A stretch of DNA of 64,000 nt from Phylloscopus collybita (GCA_027886175.1 JAJNNQ010000031.1:3434501-3498500); one strand, 5' to 3'. Shown: positions 11,881-25,534, numbered from the stretch's first letter. The notes: generated by a model not told the origin, from the sequence alone. A program made the numbers and translations.

Positions 11881-14520
11881 TACCTCACAGTTCCAGGTTG
11901 CTCCTCCTCTTCCCAACCCTTCTAGCTCAGTTTTGGCATTCAGCTCAAAGCAGGACATCTTCCCATACTGCTGTTCTGTAAAGCAAAAGGAGCCAGCATA
12001 ATACCCATACATAACATTAACAAAGAAATGAGCTAAAAATGGATATTTATCCTGTGCATACGTGTACCTGCCTTCTATACAAAGCTGTGCTACATCATCT
12101 TTAGTGTAGAAGTAGCAAAGTAGTCAGAGCAAATAAAATAAATATATATCTGACCTCAGCAAAAAAAAAAAAAAATCTTCCTTCTCAGTGTAACATACCG
12201 TAACTTGAAGTTTGCTCTCCCAGCATTATTTGTTTAATAGAAATATTTTCTGTACCACCTTGTTCTGGCAGAAAGTCAGAATTTGCATTTATATGAGGTA
12301 GTTTATCAAATATAACATACAGAAGTCTGTTAAGTACACATTGCATTTTGTTTGTGAGAAAATCTGTTTGTATTTAATGTAGTTTTTAAATTAACCTTAA
12401 TGAAAGCTTCTGAAAATTGTTGTTCTAAGCATTTGAAATATGCAACAAGAACTGGTGGAAGACATAAACATGTTTTCCATTATATGTTATCAGATAGTCC
12501 AAAATTACTACAAAAAGAATGTGAGACTATGTTAAATTAGAAAGATAAGCAAGCATTTAGTTAAAAGGCAAAGGTCTTTAGAAGAGTAAAGCATCTGACA
12601 GTTAACCCCAACATCTTATGATCTCCTACCATGAGTAGGACAGCACTCGCAGAATACAGTAGGGTGTTTTAACCACATCCATGGGTAGGAGAGAACAAAA
12701 AAGTAGTTGTGTTTCACAGAAATCCCGTGGTGGGTGTTTGTTCAGTCAATATTTACCAAGTGGCAGCACGGCCACGGCCATTTTTAAAGATCTCGCTCAA
12801 CCACTATCAAATATGGTCTGCCCACAGTATTTATTATCTTTTGAAAAGAACCAAACATACTAATTTTACAAACAGCCTTACCAAAGAAATAAAAATGTGT
12901 AATCCTTTCAATTATCAAAATAGCACTTTTTACTGCCTTCTGCTTTTTGCTGATTTAATTTTGTCCTTTGACGGGCTGCTTTCTGTTGATAGCCACAAGG
13001 GTGGCTCCATGAAGAACATAATGTAGGGAGCAAAAATCCCATTGGTATTATGGCTTTCTTCCCATCTTTTCCTCATATATCCAATTAAATCTATTATAAA
13101 GAATAAAAGGGTATTGTGGAAAAATTGCCAAACAAGGACAGGCATCAACAAGACGTTTCACATAGCATGTGAGGAGTGAGGCAGGCGGTACCTAAGTAGC
13201 TCGTGGATGAGTTGTTGTTACAATAATCATTCAAAAAGCAGCAATAAAACCATCACTGGTAGTGATCAAGTAAGGGAAGGAAAATCTGACTAACGACGTT
13301 GTCTTACTATTCTGGTAACCCTTTGCATAGAGAAAACTCAGTCAAATCAGGTTTTAATCAGGGCGATATTTTTCTGGAAACTCTTCCTTCCCAACATATT
13401 CTGGCACTTCACCAGTGCTTGAATAACATTCCCACAGCAAGTCTCGAGTCAAAGCTTCGTTTTCATAATCAACTGCTCTGGAAAAAGTGGAAATCGAAGG
13501 GCTTTTCTCAGAACACCATTAATTTCTCTGAGACATTAAAAAAAAGGGAGCAATACCTAGTTACCAACCAGTTTTCAAGACAAAAAGTTCCAGGCTCCAG
13601 GTGCTGGAATTATGCAGCAAATCTCTCCAACATAAGGGCCACCTCCACTGAGCATCAGAAGCTGCTCTTTGACTTCCTTTCACATATATTTTCTCACTAA
13701 TACATTGGAAAATTGGATCATTTTCCATTTTATTTTGGAGCATAATACAGGCAGGTCAGTCCAGCCGTCATCTAGGTCGTGGAATACTGGAAATCCTGTT
13801 TTGGATCACGTCCTCAGTGTCTTGTTTAAAGGGAATGATTTCCTATAGCTGAGTTACAGATTGCTGTGCTCATAGGGTGGTCACAGAACTCCAGCTCTGC
13901 TTTGCATTAAAAGTGGAATTTTTAATAGCCAGCAAGGAAAAAGGAGAAAGAATTGAGAAGTTGCAGGATGAACATTTTGCAGTAGAGACCAACCCTAAAT
14001 GCCGTGCAGGCCTATTGCCTGCCACGTCCAGGGATTCTGGGGTTCTTTTCAGTTGTATCAGACAAAGGGAGAGTTGGAAACAGAAAGTTTGGGAGAGCCA
14101 GCCTCCCAAAACCCTCCACCCTTTGGCATTCCTGAGTTTTCCTGGAGGTTGTTAACCAGATTTACAGCCATGAGAAGCGATAGAAGCTCTTGGATATTGA
14201 ACATTTTCACATTAAGAGGAGAGAAACCCTAAAAACTCCCACATTTTGTGCTTTTGGCTTCCTAAGGGAGCCTGGAAGGTTTAAAGGGTTTGACTCAGTT
14301 TCCCATGTTTGCAGGCTCCACGCTGCAGATGGGATGGGGGATGAACAGAGCTGTTGTAGGAATGCCGAGAAGCCAGACTGGGCGAGGGCAGGACTCGGAA
14401 CAATAGCAAAGAGCTTGGGGACATCTTCCACAAATAAGAAAGTTCTTGGCATACACCACAGCCATGCTTAGGGAAGTTTTCTGAGCCTTTCCTAAATAGC
14501 TAAAGGAGATTCTTTTCAGG

Positions 14521-14521
<1 letters not shown>
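11881..14521. other. Unique noncoding stretch
   Basis: Mostly AT-rich and repeat-free. An A-run lies at about 12162-12175. The 12180-12600 part has the unbroken, homopolymer-poor texture of constrained noncoding DNA, which is only a visual impression. No exon is recognised in the frames at 12681-13026 or 13299-13700. Confidence 0.4.
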
Positions 14522-14571
<50 letters not shown>

Positions 14572-14592
14572 TATTATTATTATTATTATTTT
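14522..14592. repeat. Poly(T)49 followed by (TTA)n
   Basis: An uninterrupted T49 (14522-14570), then G and a short (TAT/ATT)n trinucleotide run to about 14592. It is the longest pure homopolymer in the window. Confidence 0.95.
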
Positions 14593-16085
14593 GAGAGCTG
14601 GAATGAACTGAATTTGCATATTTTTTCTGATGCTGTGGAGAGAGAGATGGAACCAAGGTTCTGTGGATAGGCCAAAAGATAATTAAAGCAATTATATACT
14701 GTAAAGGAATATGTCATGCTATTCCTAAAGGAAGACTTTTGGCCAGATAGAACTGATGACAAATATTTATTTTCTTCTTTTGGCATTAATAGCCTTAGTA
14801 GGCAGTATTAGGAACACTTATCAGTATTCATATATGGTATTTAGGGTGGCATTTTTTATTATATTTAGTGCAGAATTTTTTCACACGTTAATAGAACACC
14901 CATTTGTTTTAAGAAGGTTTTAAAGCCTGTCTAATGGCAGAGTGTGGGAAATAGGGTGAGGGAGATGTTTGGGGCAACTTCTGGAAGATCACCACTAAAG
15001 CCAAACCATCTAAGTTTAATACAGTGGGGAGAATTACCTGGGAAAAAACCACTGGAGCTGCAGGGTGACGGCCCGTGGCACAGAGAGGATACAGAGATCT
15101 TTGAGCAGGAAGCTATTTGGCAGCCTCTCTGCCTTAGCTGGAGGAGAGCAGCCAGGAGCTGATTTAGTCAGTGGGTAGGAGAGGCAGCTCCCAGTGAAGA
15201 GTTGAGAAAGCGAAGGCGGTCCCAGTGAACTATCAAGAAACACCGATCCGGAGCTATTATGTAACATTAGGGTCAGAACTGCAGATAAGGGGCTGATGCA
15301 TCACAGCCTTAGCAAACAGCCAGTGTTAATATGTTTGCACAGATAAGGCAGATTTGGCGTGGTGCACGGGCATAAAAATGAGGAGCCAACACGAGCTGAA
15401 ACGGAGCTCAGAGCACCAGTGCCAAGAGATGTAATTCTTGTCTTCATCTCCTTTGAATATCAAGGTTTATTTAGTTTACAAACATATGGGTTTTCAAAGC
15501 TATTACAACTGTGACATCGATTTAGAAGCTACAGACATGCAAGAGGTTAAGATTAGAGCTGGCCAGGAATTTTCTTACAAAACAGAATTTTGCTTTTTAG
15601 CCAGGATTAGTTAAGACAACTGAGCCTTACAACATCATCCTGCCAGGTGAAAAAATGACTCACTTGACAAGCACAGTGCTGCTGGGATGAGTCCTTTTAA
15701 ACTGTGTATTTACATAAACATTTATGGACTGTTATGATTATTAAGAAAAGATGTGATAGGGAGAATTGCACCTTTCAGCTGCTCAGGCAAGGGGAGGATA
15801 GTTTGGGAGGCACTACCTTCCTTGGATTTATTAAAGTGGTGAGGAAACTCTTGCTTCTCTGTACAGCAGGGTGGGTTATGCCTTCGTGCCATGCCCTATA
15901 CCCATTATAACCTGAGGTTTTTCAATAGGGCATCAAAACAGAAGAATTACGAACCTTTTATATCTGAATTTGATTAATACTGACATCTAAAAACCGAAAT
16001 AAAAAATATAATAAACAAAGAAAAGTTTGTTTCATGAAAAAAAAAAATCTTTACTGGGACAAATGTCCAAATATTAAAATATGAG
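14593..16085. other. Unique noncoding stretch
   Basis: No repeat family recognised. The 14930-15420 part is G+A-richer with several short frames, none convincing. AT-rich DNA follows to 16 kb with short A- and T-runs. Confidence 0.4.
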
Positions 16086-16160
16086 AATAACAGAATCTTT
16101 TTTTTTTTTTGAAAAAGACCTCCAAGACCATTGAGCCCAACCTTAATACTACTATGACCA
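16086..16160 (-). mobile_element. CR1 3' end scrap with internal poly(T)
   Basis: Antisense CR1 of the group that reads 'gaaaaagacctccaagacca' (16111-16130), followed by 'ttgagcccaacctt'. The expected bases between the terminal repeat trace ('ataacagaatc') and this block are replaced by T13, suggesting homopolymer expansion inside the copy. Confidence 0.75.
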
Positions 16161-16414
16161 ATAATAATGATAATGAACAACACATCTGTCCTTTCAGCAC
16201 GCTGAAGGCCCTGCTAAAAAACGAGAAAAGCAGCAGAACCCTGTGCCAAATCATCACCACACTCTAAATCAAAGAATTTTGAACTTCAGCTCAATTCACT
16301 CAGACGCTGGGGATTATTTGGGCAGAACCCGAGATTACAAATCAAAGAGCTCTGAGCAGCACACGTGTATGCTCCAGTTATGAAAGCTGCTTAATGATTA
16401 AAACCATCTCTGCT

Positions 16415-16465
16415 AAAAAAAAATAAAATAAAAATAAAAATAAAATAAAATTAAAAAAAAAAAAG
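16415..16465. repeat. (AAAAT)n / A-rich simple repeat
   Basis: A run of A is interrupted by single T every four to five bases and closes with A12. It is a simple pentanucleotide-type microsatellite. Confidence 0.9.
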
Positions 16466-16916
16466 CAACACTGATGTTGAGATGTGAAAGTATTGGGTCA
16501 CGTTGGTGTAGGTGGATTGACGGGGCAGAGGTTAAATCCAGATGAGGGTCACTCAAGCCTGGTGTTAGTCTGAACGAGTTCAGCATTAATGTTGAAAAAT
16601 CCTGGCGCTGAGCTCACCACCTGTCTGCTGCAGAAATCTGAGGTTCAGCTCAAACTTGAGGGCTTCTTGCATTTGCAGCACTTCTGTGCTGCTAACCAGG
16701 GAGGAGGAAGTGGGTAAATCCGGCTGTTGTTCCAATCGCTGCTGCCATCCTTAAATTACTTTTGTCTGCTGCCTTTTAAAAAGGCACCACTTCTCACTTC
16801 TACTGCAACAGGATGCTCGTACTGTGCAAATACAGCAGAGAGCAGGGCTTTAAACAGTGAATCCTGTCAGGAAAACACAGCACAACCTTCACACTTTTAT
16901 TATTTCTTTTCTTATA

Positions 16917-16953
16917 CATTTTTCCTTTACATTCTTATTTCCATTTTTTTCTT

Positions 16954-16990
<37 letters not shown>
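16917..16990. repeat. Pyrimidine tract ending in poly(T)35
   Basis: A T-rich, C-interrupted tract grades into an uninterrupted T35 (16956-16990). Frames that cross it give poly(Phe) and are artefacts. Confidence 0.9.
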
Positions 16991-16991
<1 letters not shown>

Positions 16992-18976
16992 GGCAGAAGA
17001 GGTCTGAAAAATTTAAGGAGAGCTGACAATTTTCAATCCCAGCAGCGATGACAAAGCAAACATTTAGGTCCTGATCTCAACAAGAAAAATGCCTTACAGA
17101 CTCAGAACTGAGCTCTGTGCAACATCAAAGGGTTAAAATAACCAACACTTAAAGGAAAGAGGAATAGATCACTTACAACACATATTCTGTTATTTGTTGA
17201 AAACTTGTAGGGTAGATGTAAGCTCGTTATCATTCACCAGAAGATAAAATTTGCTGCAGAAGGTACACACTTTGCAAGTGTAGAACAGCTAATCTCAGCC
17301 CACTAATAGATTTAACCTTGTATATTCACAGATATTTAAAAGTGTTATGGTTTGAAGGTCAACTCCACTGTCTCCGAGTACAAGGGAAGAAAAGAAAGGA
17401 ATAAAAATTAGAAAGAATTAATTCTTCAAAAAGTTTTTACAAATCAAAACCCTGCAGTTTCACACTGAGAACAAAAGAAGCATATTAAACACCAAAGTTT
17501 ATCAAGACAAATTAGGTCCCAGTTTCAAATTTTCTTTAATCTTTTGCATCTGAACGTTTTTTTGCCTCATGCTGTTTTCCCTAGTTAAATGTTAAAATGA
17601 ATTCTAGCCAATACCATTGACTTCCTCCCTTAAAAATATTGAGACACATAATAAAAAATTAATTACTTCCCCTAATTTCCGTGTGATTCTTTAAAAAGAT
17701 GTAAAATTCATTTAAAGTAAGTGGTGACTTTGTCTTTGAAGATCACGACAATTAACATGGATCAAAGCTTAGGTTCTGTAACGATGATAGCTTATTAGCA
17801 TAATGAAATTAACTTAGAGACAAGAATCTTTAATAGGTACAACAAAAACGCTTTAATAATACTTGAAGAAAATTATGTATTTGCTAGAAGTACAACAGTT
17901 TCAGACTTTCTATCCAATTAATAAGTTGTTAATTAACTCCTTTTCCAAACAATGTGCACTTTAAGTTAACATCTGCCCATTGGATAACACTTTCCAATGG
18001 TATTTTTTTTTTTTTAATATACTGTAGAGCTGCAACGCTGTTTTACTGGGAATTCCTTGTAGGACTATTCTTATACAGGGAAACAGGACCCAAATATAGT
18101 AATATGCTTTCTACAGCCAACCAATTAAAAGAAAAAGAGAAGGCTTATTTCAAAGATGGGGAGGAGGAGGAATGGGTAATTCCTTAATTCTGGCTGCATT
18201 GTTTCTGTGTAGTCTCAGATTTTCTTTGCATTTTCAATAGGAATTCTTTTCTGCAGTTTATGTTCCCCTGCAAAATGGCTCTCTGCTGATTAGTGCCTTA
18301 TATAGATCTGATTTGGGAGCAATTTTCATATCTGTTAAAAATATCTATTTATAGTTGCACGGTACAAGATTTTACAGTCCTGTTTTGTAAGATTATAAAT
18401 CAATAACTATTGGTTTTGGAGATAAAGGGAGGGAAGGTTGTGCACCAAAAAAAGTTTAAGTAGAACCTTATATATAAAAGGAGTATTTTCACAGAGTTTG
18501 TTTTGTAGTGCAGAATAATAAGGGCTTTCAGCACTTGAATTTTTAATTAAAATGACACATTTTTGTTTTAGGGGCTTCTGCCTATGGAGTGGTGTGGGGA
18601 TCAAAAAATTTCACAGAGCATTTTGCAAGTGGATTTGGAGAACACACGTGACTCTGCACTGCACAGGCTGCTTAGGCCAATGATGGAACAATTAAAGAGG
18701 CCTTATTTGAAACAAATGAGTTATTATATTCTATTGGGTCAAGGATTCATGTTTTAATAAATCCCTAATTACAGTAACTTTTCATTTAATCTGGCAAATT
18801 CTAAGCAAGTTAAGAATTTATGAGGGTTGGAATCAGCAATAAAAAATATGCCTGTCTGCCATTCTGCTCAGGGCCACACAGGTTGAACTCATTTTGAGGA
18901 GCTTGGAAGCCAGGAATGTATCTCCTGAGCAGGGCACTGCCACATGATTACATCTATGTATTTATGAAACAGTATT

Positions 18977-19018
18977 ATGCATGTATAAAATAATATCATG
19001 CATGTATAAAATAATATA
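18977..19018. repeat. Tandem duplication, 2 x 21 bp
   Basis: Two head-to-tail copies of a 21-base unit (18977-18997 and 18998-19018) differ only at the last base. The unit starts ATGCATGTATAAAATAATAT. It lies in AT-rich DNA that continues to about 19075. Confidence 0.9.
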
Positions 19019-22000
19019 CACTGTATATTAAATTATGCATAAAATCGTATATCGAATTAATATGTTATAGTTGTTATTAGTAATAGCCTGGAAAGCCTTC
19101 AATCCAGTTTTTTTTTCAGAAACAAAAAAGAAACAACAAAAATAAACCAAATCCCCAGCATAACTGTGAGAGCAATTTTTGCTTTGGCAAATTTTTCCAC
19201 CACGAACCTGTGACTACACAAAGCTTTCTGTGCACCATCCAGCCAAAACTCCTCCAGCCACTCCTGAGCTGAGCTCAGGATTTCTATTTCTGATCATGTA
19301 TGGTGCTGACCAGGCTCCTCTCAGCTCCTGAGTATGTGGCTGAGCACAGACACCTTTGAAAAAAAAAACCAAAATTGAGTCATAATTAACATTTTCATAT
19401 GACATTTTCAGATTTAGAATTTTAGCATTAGGATTTGCTGGTTCAACACCGCCTTGGTCAACATTGTCTCCTCTAGACCAACACCCTTATGAGAATTAAC
19501 TAATTAATGCCCAGCAAGCAAACCTAGCACAGGGTTTACCACCCACTGGAACATCTTCTTCTTTGGGATTGAAACAAGGTGCCACCAAAAATTCACATGG
19601 AAACTGCCTCATAATGAAAGAAATCAAGGAAACTGCTGTGTTCTGCACACAAACAGGCAAAAACCTCTACCTTTGCAACGTTTGTGGTCTCTTTGCTGAA
19701 CATAATTATCAAAGTCCTGTGAATTACATCTACAGCTGGTTGAAATTCCTTTTTTTGTAATTGTTTCAATTTGAAAGTTGCTAGGGTGGGTTTGGTTGGT
19801 TTGAGGGTTGTTTTGTTTTTTTTTTTTTAATTGCAAATCAAAACTGATAAGTTTTTCAAAACGTCTCCCAAAATCTCAAAGGCTGAAAATCCTTGTTTAG
19901 CTGATCACTGCAAGCCACCCTATGGGGCCTGAGCTGCTCAAGAGCAAGGGGACAGCACAAGGGACATTGGTTTTGTCTCAGATTACTCAAGAGCTTCCAG
20001 GTCTACCTTGTTCCTTTGGCCTGGGGCAATTCTACCACCAAAATTCCTGCAGGCATTAGCAAAATGAGGAGCTCTGTAGGCAGAAGGTTCACATAGAGGG
20101 GGCTGACCCTGTCCTGGCAGGATTTGGGGCCCTGCTGGCCCTGCTCTGGGGGTGTCCCCGTTAGCACCCAGCTGAGCTCTCCCCAGACCGAGCTCACCCA
20201 CCTCCAGCAGAACCTTTTTTTAAAACAAAGACACTTCCTTTAAACTCCTGGCTTTTGGCACACCGGAGTTTTTCTGAGGTAAAACATTTCCAAGTCGTAA
20301 ATCCATCAGATAACACCCCAGTTCCAAGTTCCTTGGTGTCCAAGAAATCTGATACAGCCTTGGCTGGGAAGCACAGTCGAAAGAATATCATCACCTATTG
20401 CCTTTCCTGCATACTTCCATGCCATACCTATTTTTCCCTGGATGACTCCCAAGCTAAGAAAAGTCTCTCTCCTTGCTTAACAAAATCCAGTGTTTTAGCT
20501 GTACAAGATGCTGAGTGCAGGCCAGAGGCATTACAGGTTCTTCTAAATAAGACGTTATTATTCTTTACGGGAGGAAAAAGGAGATCAGGCTCATCTCTAA
20601 AGCTAAGAAATGCACTTACTGTTCCAAATTTTGAGTCAATATTCAGAGTTAGTTTATACATAAGGCATTAGAGGAGATTGATACAGTGCCAGAAGATACT
20701 AAATTCTCATTTTTAGTGAATGACCACCACACAGAATTGCCAGCCGTGAGTTTCCTTTATGATAACAAAGAGCTTGCCAGGAAAACCCTTGGTAAAAAAA
20801 AAAAAAAAAAAAATGGTGCTGATAAATACATCGATTTAAAGATAACCAGTACAGCATTTCCATTGTTCACACATGGTTTCATTTTTTTGGTCAGCAGAAC
20901 ATATTTCCCTTTCCCAGCTTCTTCCAACAAGGTATTTCAGCCTTTTTCCTGCTTTGGAAACAGAAAGCTCTATGACTAAGTCATGGTTTAGGTTGGCCAG
21001 ACTGGACACACACAAGAGCAGGATTTGGCTGTTGAGAAATGGTGATGTAGCTGGTCTTTGAAATTTTATAATAGCTTTCTTCACCCATCCTATTCCAAAT
21101 TATCTCCATAGGATCAAAAAAGAAAGGTTCATTTTGTTATTGTCTGATAATTCCCTTTGAAATATCACCTTTGCCCTTCAATGTGGTGGTGTTAGTCCCA
21201 AGCTGTGACTTCTCTCAGTTGTGCCCTGGATTGGGGATTCTCTCGATGGCCCTGTTCTTTCAGTGATGCTGCTCCTGTCTGCTTTCAGAATAATTTCTCT
21301 TTCACACTTCATTTGCATGTTTTTCTCACTGCATGAGGAAAAAACCCAAACAAGAACAAGTTTCCTTGTCTCCAGCTTCACAACTGAGCAAAACATAAAT
21401 TCCCCTTCCTTCCCATTCCCCCTACCCTGCCATTGAGTTGGAAATGTTGCTTCAGATGTTCATGTGCAGCATTGTGGAAAACCATGAGCAAAAATCCTGG
21501 CTGTGAGCTGGGAAAGTCTGAGCTGAATCTCTTTGGATAATGACCTGAAAGTCACATTGCACTGAAAGGACAGAAGCTACCCAGGCTTCAGGTAAAGGCA
21601 TAATTTCATCCTTTTCAATTGATGTTGGTTTAAAACCTTTAAGTTTTAATTGCGGATTTGGATAAGTACCTACTAAATTCCACCTTTTAAAAGAGGAAGT
21701 TTTCTCCAATACTTTTGTTTTTATTGACAAGGATTTCCTAAGTTTCAAGCAAACACAGCAGACAAACTGACTCAAAGGAAGAGCTCCATGGTGGGCTCAG
21801 CCCCATTACAGTGATTTTAGTCACCACTTGCAATTTACCTCTTTCTCCCTGCAAATATTGCATCACACACTGGAAACTTAAGGCAGAAATCACTTTAGAA
21901 AAGTTACATCACCCATTCAAGAAAAATTAACCATCTGGAACCTAAGTTATGATGGAGGTGTTCCTGCCTGTACCCAGAATGGTGCTGCTACCTGCCCCTT

Positions 22001-22319
22001 CCTCCTCTTGAAGAAGTTGTAGACCAGGATGAGTCTCCTCCACAGCTGAACAGACCAAGTGACCTCAGCCACTCTACTTCCCCTTCTTCTTTCAATACTT
22101 TTGTAGCCTGAGTTTCACAAGTTGGAGGTTCAGGGTCCTGCCCAGCAGTTTTTCATTTGTTATACCAGCAAGAAAAAGGGCATCAAGAGCCTGCTCCATG
22201 TGCACCCCTCGCTGCTGAGTTACAACCCAGCCACAACCCACAGCCCTGCCCTGTTCCTCTTGGCCCTCATTACTGAGCACTCAGCATTCCCACCCCGCTT
22301 GTCTGCTCTTTAATAAGAA
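19019..22319. other. Unique noncoding stretch
   Basis: Includes an A20 tract (20794-20813) and a short GC-rich part at about 20000-20210 that is CpG-poor. The frames at 20255-20671 (138 codons, +) and 21452-21775 (-) resemble no protein I know. I see no interspersed repeat. Confidence 0.4.
20794..20813. repeat. Poly(A) tract, 20 bp
   Basis: Uninterrupted A20 with no upstream AATAAA. Confidence 0.9.
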
Positions 22320-22640
22320 ATAAAGTTGTTTGTTTATTTTATACCTATTTAACTTGTCGTTTAAGATTTGCAGAATGCCATCAATCTCTGCCTCGGCACG
22401 TTGACCTCACTTTAATTGGTGGGGCTCTAAATTCCGCACAGATGTTATTACTGTGAATTTTACTTTATATAGCAAGAAATTTCGGGGCTGCCATATGCTG
22501 TCTTTTATGAGCTTGCAGTTTGCAATGAATATCCATGACTAATGCTTGTGACCCAGGTAAGCCCATGATTAGGGAAGGTAAAAAGTTTACCAAACTTTAT
22601 TGCAGCGCTTTCGGTAATTTCACCAACAACTAATGAACAC
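22320..22640. other. Candidate conserved noncoding block (unverified)
   Basis: A 320-bp repeat-free, homopolymer-poor stretch of even AT-rich composition. It contains homeodomain-type and POU-like cores such as 'actttaattggtgg' (about 22409-22422) and 'atgaatatccatgactaatg' (22525-22544). It is sharply different from the microsatellite-rich neighbours. Sequence texture alone suggests a developmental enhancer-type element; no alignment was possible. Confidence 0.3.
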
Positions 22641-25534
22641 ATCTCCCCTGCCTCTGCGTTGGTACAAAAAAAAAAAATAAATTGCTTAGCTCTTCTTAAT
22701 ATATCTGTCAACATCTAGTGCCATTCTGGGACTCTCATGAGTCAGCCAAAATTTTCTACATTCATAGATTGCATATCAGAGGGGATAAGATGATTTCCTC
22801 TGATATCCAGCATAAATCAGACCTTTTTATGTTTTTCTTGTGGTTTCTGGTTGGTGGGTTGTTTTTTTGGTGTTGTTTTTTTTTTTTTTGAATAAACTGG
22901 AGCAAAACTTTCTGAAGGTCAGTAGGATTTAGCCAGGTGCTAAATCCAGAATTCTAATTCATCTACTAAGTCTAGACAGAAGTAGAAAAACCAGAGATAC
23001 ATAGAAAATTAGGAAAAACTTTATGAACTGTGATCTATCATAAACATCTTAAATTTCATTCCACCCAGCACCACAGCTTCAGTTTAGCTGAAGCTCCGAG
23101 AAAACCTGTTCACTGTTAGTGAACTTACTGGTCTCAAGGCCTGGGAGAAGGAAACATTATTTCAGCTGAAGGGAAAACTGGAGAGAAAAAAAAGTAGGAA
23201 AAAGCCAGTGGGTTTGAATTAGTCATACATATATTTGCAATGCAAAGTAAGAGAAAGTCTTCAATCAACAGAGAACCGAGGTTGTGGTGCCTACTCACTG
23301 CAGGAATGGAGTCAGGAAACCTCACTTACCCCAAGACAGAGCTATCCAGGCTTTCAAAAGTGATTACATGGAGTGCAGCAGCACTCAGAGTACCTGTAGA
23401 TCAAAAGTCCTTGCCCTGTTTTATTTCCATGTCTCAGCCTTACCCCTGCTGAACACTTTGCCCAGATGTCAGCAAACAATGATAAATTCCTGCTCACTGT
23501 CAATAAAATTTATCACAACCAGAAGCATAGGAGAAACCCTGAAAATATGAATAAACCTGAAGCAACAAAATTAAAGTTACTGCTTGATAAGTAGAAATAT
23601 TTTTTGCAGCAGGTCCTGTGTTCCCAGCAGCTCCGTTCACATCTACGGAGTCAGCTCATGAAACAGGAATTGGAGTGTTGCTCTCATGAGTCACTCTGCT
23701 TGGAAACCTTTACATATTTAAAAAAAAAAAAAAAAAATCCCCATTTAAAAAAAGCCCCATGTGTTAAAAGTATTTTAGCCAAGCATGTTATTTCTCTTAA
23801 ATATATAACAAAACACAACTGTCCTCAAGGTAAATATCCTCTGTTTTATTACTTTAGATCACTTTTCAGTTCTGTAATCATGTCATTAGGATTTCAGTTC
23901 CTGGCTCCAGAAGAAATAACCACCTAACTATAAAATTTCTGGTTTCCCAGTCTATTTTGAGGGGACAACCAGAGGTCAGTGGGTCTGAGCCCCTACCACT
24001 GAAACCAATGGCAGTAGGTTCAAGCCTCCTGCTCCATGGTGTGTCCCAAGGATATTTTTTTTTTTTCTCAGCTGCAGTTTCTAACAGATGTTCAGGCAGC
24101 TCATGTCATTCCTCTGAACTGAATTAGAGAGCTGTGTCAGGAAAAAAAGTGTGGACAAGTCCGTGTCACCCACAGATGCACCAGCAACATTCCTGCTGGT
24201 ACCACCAGGGGCTTCTGTGTTTCTGGTGTTTTCTTTTGTAGCCTAAAAAATATTGAAATGGGGGAAAAAGTGAAGTCTCCTCCTTTTCCTTATAGGTGGA
24301 AATGAATTTGAACAATAAATCATTGAAATCAATCTTCTGCAGGTCTGCATGAGGCCACCACAGTGACTCTGAGGATCTTAGCTTTTCCTCTGAGACTTTT
24401 TTTACCTTACTGTGCAATATCCTCGAGGATAAGAGCTCAAAACCTTTGGTTTCAGCCTATTATAGCTAGAACAGGCTTACAGTGTGGGAATTCCATATTT
24501 CATAACGTATTGTAATGCGTTATGTTTTATTTTCACTACCTCTGGAGCCAGGAAAGTTGAATCTGTCATGAGTAACTCCTGCAAAAAATAGGATAGTGGG
24601 GACCAAAGGATAACAAAAAAAAAAGATTTCACACTGAGAGGCCTCTCCCTGCAACAACAGCATTCTTCAATAATGGTAATAGCAAGTGGCAGCAGGACAC
24701 AAATGTCCTTAATCTACCTTTGTGCATCTCTACACTGTTTTCTTGTCCCATCCTGCAGACAAAATTTGGATCTGCCTTGTGGGAAGGTGCTCTCCCTGGT
24801 GGTCCAGATGTGGGCAAAATCTACATTAACAGGTGTTAAATAACCTGTCCATAGACCAAATCAGCTCAGCATAACCCCAAGAGATGCTCAAAGCTACTTT
24901 TAATCCCAGGCACCTCAGCTCCTGCTGGGCTTGACAAGCCTGACCTACCATGGATGTGGAGATGAGGACCCCACTGGCCCTTAAATAATGAATTTTTTTA
25001 CTCTTTCTTAAGAACCAGGTTGTGAGTATGCTTCAACCCCCTTTCAAGGTGATTTTTTAGCACTCCAGTGTATATTTGCTGTGTTTCCTGAGGTCAAATC
25101 AGTGGCAGCTTTAATTGCACTTACAAGGAATGTTGCTAAAATGGGCACAGAGTCCTAAACTCAATGTTTTCTTCATTATTTTGCAACTTTGGGAGCCTGC
25201 CAACATCGTTGTGAGATTTGGCATGCACTTACCTGGAAAGAATGAGGCTTAATATTTCATTTCAGCTTTGCAAGGTTTTCTCCTCCAGCCAAAAAAAAAA
25301 AAAAAAAAAAAGAGCAAGCAGAGGAATCAGAAACACAGGCAAAGGGCAAGGCTGGTCTCTCTGGTGCTGGTACAGATCCACATGGCTCTGCAAGGGTCTG
25401 GGGAGCTCTCCTGGAAATCAAGAGCAGCTCCACCACAAGTGGCTGCACCTTTAGCAGCTGCTTCTCCACTTGGCAAATCCGTGTGCACAGGGAGTTTTTT
25501 TACCTCCTCATTCCTAAGGTTGGATTGGTAGGTT
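22641..25534. other. Unique noncoding stretch
   Basis: Contains short A- or T-runs (about 22867-22889, 23719-23737, 24054-24066) and an A20 at about 25291-25310. An imperfect palindrome lies at 24501-24524. No interspersed repeat or exon is recognised; the 24640-24840 part is only mildly GC-rich. Confidence 0.4.
25291..25310. repeat. Poly(A) tract, about 20 bp
   Basis: A pure A-run after 'ctccagcc'. There is no polyadenylation signal just upstream. Confidence 0.9.

Larger units (their letters stand above)
16161..18976. other. Unique AT-rich noncoding stretch
   Basis: Holds an A-rich (AAAAT)n segment at 16415-16465 and a T35 at 16956-16990. From 17100 to 18950 the DNA is AT-rich and repeat-free, with many TAAT cores and no open frame of note. 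No gene is recognised. Confidence 0.4.

Noticed and set aside
21850..21925. Weak MIR-like 'actggaaacttaaggcagaa' segment
   Set aside because: Too diverged; spacing of core blocks is not convincing.
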